DNA of 64,000 nucleotides, from positions 1,324,001 through 1,388,000 of the forward strand of contig NZ_CP011393.1 of NCBI RefSeq assembly GCF_001644665.1. Reading direction: 5' to 3'. The stretch is from Fervidobacterium pennivorans (lineage in GTDB: Bacteria; Thermotogota; Thermotogae; Thermotogales; Fervidobacteriaceae). This document shows positions 61,536-64,000 of the stretch, piece after piece. Below the pieces are notes generated by a model that was given only the letters and a program-made list of their open reading frames with translations, was not told the origin of the DNA and searched no databases. Each line of letters begins with the position of its first letter. Within the stretch, counting starts at the first letter, position 1. The position numbers and the translations under genes were made by a program.

Positions 61536-62339
61536 CTATCCAAGAAGTCTTAGAACATTCTGTGCGTTCACATTAGACTGCCCAAGTATACCTGCTGTTG
61601 CTTGCTGCTGGAGTCTTGTTCTAATCCATTCCATAACGCCACGTGCCATATCTGTGTCTGTTAAAACACTCACGGAGGAGGTGAGGTTTAACATAGTGTT
61701 GCTAAGTTCCCGTGCCGCCCCTTCCAGCCGGTTCGTCACGCTACCAACATAACTTCTCGTATTTGAAACAGTTTCTATCGCTCTATCAAGAGCTTTTAAT
61801 GCATTTTGAGCATTTTCGGTGCTGTTGAGATTTACATTCTCAAGTCCAAGAGACTTAATGTCCATGCCCGGGAGGGTAACTTTCATCTGTTGCCCTTCAT
61901 TCGGACCAAGTTGCACTTGCATATTTCTTATATCACCGCCTAAAACCCTTCTGTTATTATAAGTAGTCTGTTCAACCACCCTGTTTATCCCTTGAGCCAG
62001 CTGAGAAAATTCCTGTTGAAGTGCTGCACGGTCACTTTCCGAAAGCGTGCCATTTGAAGCTTGAACTGCGAGCTCTCTCATTCTTTGAAGATTGTTTGAA
62101 ATGCTTTGAAGACCACCTTCTGCAACATTCATAACCCCGATTGCGTTGTACGTACTTGCCATAGCTTCACGATAACCGTTGATTTGTGAGCGAATACGCT
62201 CAGCTATCGCTCCGAAAGCTACACTTTGCTGAATAGGTATCGTTGCCTGTGCCAAGCTTTGCACTTGCCTGTTTTGTTGGGTTTGCAAATTTTGAAGATA
62301 CCTAATAGCCCACATTCCAACGTTGTTGTTAATCCGCAT
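61536..62339 (-). CDS. Short, divergent flagellin
   Basis: A 267-residue flagellin with only the conserved D0/D1 ends and no variable outer domains. Clear flagellin features are MNVAEGGLQSISNNLQRMRELAVQASNGTLS, YNNRRVLGG, and the C-terminal QQQATAGILGQSNVNAQNVLRLLG. The first 45 residues depart from the rule: the usual LSSGLRIN...DDAAG segment is replaced by SLAQATIPIQQSVAFGAIA. It may be a minor filament protein or a specialised paralogue. ATG 62339 lies seven bases after GGGAGGG, whereas ATG 62345 abuts the ribosome site. Confidence 0.87.
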   Translation of the reverse strand: MRINNNVGMWAIRYLQNLQTQQNRQVQSLAQATIPIQQSVAFGAIAERIRSQINGYREAMASTYNAIGVMNVAEGGLQSISNNLQRMRELAVQASNGTLSESDRAALQQEFSQLAQGINRVVEQTTYNNRRVLGGDIRNMQVQLGPNEGQQMKVTLPGMDIKSLGLENVNLNSTENAQNALKALDRAIETVSNTRSYVGSVTNRLEGAARELSNTMLNLTSSVSVLTDTDMARGVMEWIRTRLQQQATAGILGQSNVNAQNVLRLLG

Positions 62340-62561
62340 TACCATCCCTCCCTACAGGCATGGACGGAAAAATAAGCATAACCAAAAGTCAGTATCTTAA
62401 TCGAGCCAGTGCCTTTTTTTCCTACTCATTATATTAGACCACACATATGCGGAAATCGTTCAAAAGATTTTTGTAAATCTCCAGTCATGATGATAGGACT
62501 TATAACTTTGGGAAAAGAAGAATAAATTGTCAAACAGTGAAAGACAAGGGGGAATACTCAG

Positions 62562-63932
62562 ATGTCAGACTTCCCAGAATTATCACAACTTACGGAACTA
62601 ATAACACAAGGGAGATTCTCCGAAGCCAAGCAAATAGTAGAAAAGCTACCAGATATTGTTCAGAAAGAAAACGCTTTTGGCATGATATATTACTACGAAG
62701 GTAAGCTTGATGATGCAATAGAGCATTTCAAAAAAGCAGTTGAAATAGACCCCATCAATTCCGATGTTCTTTTCAATTACGGGAAAGCCTTGTTTGATAA
62801 GAAAGACTACAAGGAAGCTTGGCGTTATCTATTACGCATTCACAATAAAGACTGGGCAGTATACGATTTGCTTGGAGATACACAGATTGTCCAAGGAAAC
62901 ATTCCAATGGCACTTTACTATTACAGAAAAGCGGCAGAAATTTTACCACTTGAAGAGATGAAGAAAAAATATCTTGAATACAAAAAGCAATACCATCAAG
63001 ATGTAAATATAGCGATTCTTTGCTTGCCAGGTCTTGATAATTTTATCCGTGACATCGCTGACATATTGGGAGAGGTGTATAACGTAAAACTCGTTGTATC
63101 AGCGAACGGTAACAAAATAGTGCAGGCGTACGAATGGGCAGATATCGTCTGGTTAGAATGGGCAAATGAATTAGCGGTGGAAGTGACGAATAAGTTGGAA
63201 AAGAAAGGGAAAAAGATAATATGTAGGCTGCATAGTTATGAGGCACTAACCAATGCCTTTCTGTCTAAGATTTTTTGGGATAAGGTGGACGCTATTGTTT
63301 TAGTTGCTGAGCACATGAAAGACGTTATAAGAATGTATCACCCCGACGTTTATAAGAGGATTGAAGCCAAAATCAAAGTTATCCACAATGGGTTAAATTT
63401 GGAAAGATTTAAGTACAAGCCCAGGACAAGGGGATACAACATTGCAGTAGTAGCTCACATAAATTACAAAAAGGATCCAACAATGTGGTTACAAATTATG
63501 GGATTACTGAAAAAAATTGATCCGAGATACAATCTATCAATTGCGGGTGATTTCCAGGATTACAGGTATCATCTTTACTTTCATTACTTTATTGAAGAGG
63601 CAGGCTTGCGAGACAATGTAAAGTTACTCGGTCATGTTAACAATATTGAAGAATTCTTGGAAGATAAGAATTACGTGCTATCAACGAGTGTGCATGAAAG
63701 TTTTGGATATAACATAGCAGAAGCAATGGCTGTTGGTATAAAACCTGTCGTTCATAATTTTTATGGTGCTAAGACGTTATGGATGGAAGATACTTTGTTC
63801 AATTTTATCGAGGAGATCCCACAAATTCTTGAATTTGATTACAGGAGTGAAGTCTATAGAACTTTTGTCGAGGAAAATTATTCCTTTGAGAAACAGATAA
63901 GGCAAATTGAGGATGTTCTTTTAAAGGTTTGA
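62562..63932 (+). CDS. TPR-containing GT4-type glycosyltransferase
   Basis: A 456-residue cytoplasmic protein. Residues about 1-145 form TPR-like repeats (GMIYYYEGKLDDAIEHFKKA, FNYGKALFDKKDYKEAWRYL, YYRKAAEILP). The rest is a GT-B glycosyltransferase with VIHNGLNLERFKYKP (about 278-292), KLLGHVNNIEEFL and the nucleotide-sugar-binding STSVHESFGYNIAEAMAVG (about 371-389, the E-x7-E region). It is divergently placed next to a flagellin gene, so flagellin or another surface protein is a plausible acceptor; a TPR domain often selects protein substrates. ATG 62562 follows AAGGGGGAA. Confidence 0.85.
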   Translation: MSDFPELSQLTELITQGRFSEAKQIVEKLPDIVQKENAFGMIYYYEGKLDDAIEHFKKAVEIDPINSDVLFNYGKALFDKKDYKEAWRYLLRIHNKDWAVYDLLGDTQIVQGNIPMALYYYRKAAEILPLEEMKKKYLEYKKQYHQDVNIAILCLPGLDNFIRDIADILGEVYNVKLVVSANGNKIVQAYEWADIVWLEWANELAVEVTNKLEKKGKKIICRLHSYEALTNAFLSKIFWDKVDAIVLVAEHMKDVIRMYHPDVYKRIEAKIKVIHNGLNLERFKYKPRTRGYNIAVVAHINYKKDPTMWLQIMGLLKKIDPRYNLSIAGDFQDYRYHLYFHYFIEEAGLRDNVKLLGHVNNIEEFLEDKNYVLSTSVHESFGYNIAEAMAVGIKPVVHNFYGAKTLWMEDTLFNFIEEIPQILEFDYRSEVYRTFVEENYSFEKQIRQIEDVLLKV

Positions 63933-63967
63933 AGCATTTTATATTCGTAAACTTAAACTCTCTTCTG

Positions 63968-63998
63968 GCGGTTCTTTAGTTTCCCACTAAAGAACCGC
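63968..63998 (+). terminator. Terminator after the glycosyltransferase gene (window edge)
   Basis: A 13-bp perfect stem GCGGTTCTTTAGT/ACTAAAGAACCGC with a five-base loop, 36 bases after the stop. The window ends before any T-run can be seen. Confidence 0.65.
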
Positions 63999-64000
63999 TA

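Noticed and set aside
62400-62460. Sigma-28 promoter for the flagellin gene
   Set aside because: Only a weak CGATTAA match without a proper TAAA box at the right distance was seen; not listed.
1-64000. CRISPR array, prophage or toxin-antitoxin system
   Set aside because: I saw no regularly spaced direct repeats with unique spacers, no phage structural or integrase genes, and no small antitoxin-toxin gene pairs. The three repeated segments are all the IS6-like family.

Overview
The window is AT-rich bacterial DNA that I read as a chromosome segment of a thermophilic member of the Thermotogota, most likely Fervidobacterium or a close relative. The basis is the Thermotoga-like start of IF-2, the frequent TTG and GTG starts behind strong GGAGG sites, a sugar-centred gene set (glycogen phosphorylase, GH31, GH1, GH5, GH130, two Opp-type ABC transporters, two LacI regulators), and an archaeal-type GH1 enzyme. 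This assignment is inference from gene content; no rRNA is present.

Layout. 1-4870 (+): a coupled phosphate operon pstC-pstA-pstB-phoU-phoB-phoR. 5025-9433 (-): infB, an NAD-dependent epimerase/dehydratase and a marR gene, with an 838-bp decayed IS between the last two. 9741-12214 (+): pckA and a peroxiredoxin. 12302-20303 (-): glgP, then a compact cinA-lacI-ddl-M48 protease-ydjM-like-hypothetical run. 20434-20667 (-): tRNA-Arg(GCG) and tRNA-Ser(GCT). 20817-25492 (+): cell-envelope genes (putative outer-membrane barrel, ABC-2 permease, anchored Ser/Thr-rich protein, CotH-family protein) and a 388-bp deleted IS. 25724-32587 (-): priA, metF-like, and an overlapping trio pelG-pelD-pelE. 33022-40119 (+): small RnfB-like Fe-S protein, dprA, panC, GH31, xseA, xseB, membrane protein. 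40368-46937 (+): Opp transporter D-F-A-B-C. 47009-57516 (-): a second transporter (SBP-B-C-D-F) followed by GH1, LacI, GH5 and, beyond a second deleted IS, GH130. 57868-61263 (+): a large secreted protein with six Fn3-like repeats and a seven-repeat propeller-like domain. 61389-61477: tRNA-Leu(CAA). The end holds a divergent pair: a short unusual flagellin (-) and a TPR-glycosyltransferase (+).

How it works together. The - strand locus at 47009-57516 looks like one beta-glucan/glucomannan utilisation operon: import of oligosaccharides, hydrolysis by GH5 and GH1, phosphorolysis by GH130, and control by LacI. The pelG-pelD-pelE trio encodes the membrane part of a Pel-type exopolysaccharide machine, and its PelD keeps a c-di-GMP I-site (RKSD) while the catalytic GGDEF motif is gone. 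The flagellin/glycosyltransferase pair suggests flagellin glycosylation.

Most notable observations: a three-member IS family with 7-8 bp target duplications. Two members share one internal deletion, so they moved in trans after the deletion. One insertion rewrote the C-terminus of MarR and separated two formerly overlapping genes; another split the glycosidase operon. Also notable are the partial Pel cluster, an OppC permease with an insert of about 260 residues, a stand-alone RnfB N-terminal Fe-S protein, and the propeller/Fn3 surface protein. I found no CRISPR array and no clear defence island.
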